21,999 bases of DNA from a virus: positions 1-21,999 of the IMG/VR virus record IMGVR_UViG_3300044613_003142. One strand, given 5' to 3'. The notes beneath the pieces were generated by a model. That model made no database searches, was not told the origin of the DNA, and worked only from the letters and a program-made list of their open reading frames with translations. Position numbers and translations under genes: made by a program. This document shows, piece by piece, positions 21,726 to 21,999 of the stretch (within the stretch, counting starts at the first letter, position 1; each line of letters begins with the position of its first letter).

Positions 21726-21999
21726 TTACCTAGTTTCGCGCCATTGAAGACTAGCAAAAGTATTACTTGCATTAGTGCCAATTCCAGATCCAATTATAAC
21801 AAAAACATTACTATCCGTGCTATCGATATTTTGACTAATATATCCTCTTTTTGCGCTTGATAAAGCTGCTATTTGAGATTGTGCGCTAAATTTTCCAGCA
21901 CCCTGACCGCCAGCAATGCAATATCCTGCGTCTACTAGCATACCACTAGTAAAATTAACGCTTGTTGCACTAATATTATATTGAACAACACTTTCATCA
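21726..21999 (-). CDS. 3' end of a gene cut by the window edge, unknown structural-like protein
   Basis: The reading frame stays open from the right edge (codons from 21998) to the TAA at 21726-21728, giving at least 90 codons. An internal ATG at 21941 is unlikely to be the start because the frame continues upstream without a stop. The visible part (VNFTSGMLVDAGYCIAGGQGAG, SAQSQIAALSSAKRGYISQN, NVFVIIGSGIG) is Gly/Ser/Ala-rich, suggesting a beta-rich structural or fibre protein. No family is recognised. Confidence 0.55.
   Translation of the reverse strand, partial: DESVVQYNISATSVNFTSGMLVDAGYCIAGGQGAGKFSAQSQIAALSSAKRGYISQNIDSTDSNVFVIIGSGIGTNASNTFASLQWRETR

Noticed and set aside
21678-21860. 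Plus-strand frame over the right-hand intergenic and partial gene
   Set aside because: It overlaps a minus-strand frame that is open to the window edge and the micropeptide promoter; no support of its own.
1-21999. CRISPR arrays, tRNA or rRNA genes, integrase and attachment sites
   Set aside because: Looked for regular spaced repeats, cloverleaf-like segments and recombinase motifs; none was seen by eye, though a weak tRNA could be missed.

Overview
The window is a stretch of a tailed double-stranded DNA phage genome (Caudoviricetes). The evidence is a terminase large subunit, portal, maturation protease with scaffold, candidate decoration protein, HK97-like major capsid protein and a lysis group, all on the minus strand. 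Host-like housekeeping genes, tRNAs, rRNAs, integrase and insertion sequences were not seen. The DNA is AT-rich. PhoH, an Hsp20 chaperone, two glycosyltransferases and a sigma-like factor suggest a fairly large lytic phage of the environmental (aquatic) type. A lipobox lipoprotein and an M15 peptidase endolysin point to a Gram-negative host, but the host is not identified here.

Layout, read along the minus strand from right to left. At 21999-21726 is the 3' end of an unknown structural-looking gene, followed by a 33-codon membrane micro-ORF with its own sigma70-like promoter and a perfect Shine-Dalgarno. A plus-strand block (19243-21516) carries Hsp20 and two glycosyltransferases (GT-B, then GT-A). 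Divergent from it, PhoH (19138) leads into an adhesin/tail-fibre cluster: a fibre with the TTGxQTISG repeat, a short protein with a WxDG domain, a leucine-rich-repeat protein and a small unknown. A lone plus-strand HExxH protein (15723-16310) overlaps the end of that cluster tail-to-tail. It shares a symmetric divergent control region with the next leftward operon: zinc-ribbon protein, sigma-like factor with a cysteine insert, coiled-coil protein, C2H2 plus XPF-type nuclease, TerL. Next come the portal, a second fibre cluster (three genes), a lysis group (lipoprotein, coiled-coil membrane protein, two-TM membrane protein, endolysin) and the capsid genes (protease-scaffold, decoration, capsid).

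Working model: the zinc-ribbon and sigma-like proteins probably direct late transcription. An AGTGTAA element, often with a TATAAnAA box, recurs at the heads of several blocks and is the best candidate for a phage-specific late promoter. TerL, portal, protease-scaffold and capsid build and fill the head. The two fibre clusters share modules and probably set host recognition. PhoH, Hsp20 and the glycosyltransferases are accessory. Most late genes lack a clear Shine-Dalgarno and are packed with 1-16 nt overlaps or 1-20 nt gaps. The largest span outside the main genes is 21517-21725, which holds the micro-ORF; no stretch over 300 nt is empty.
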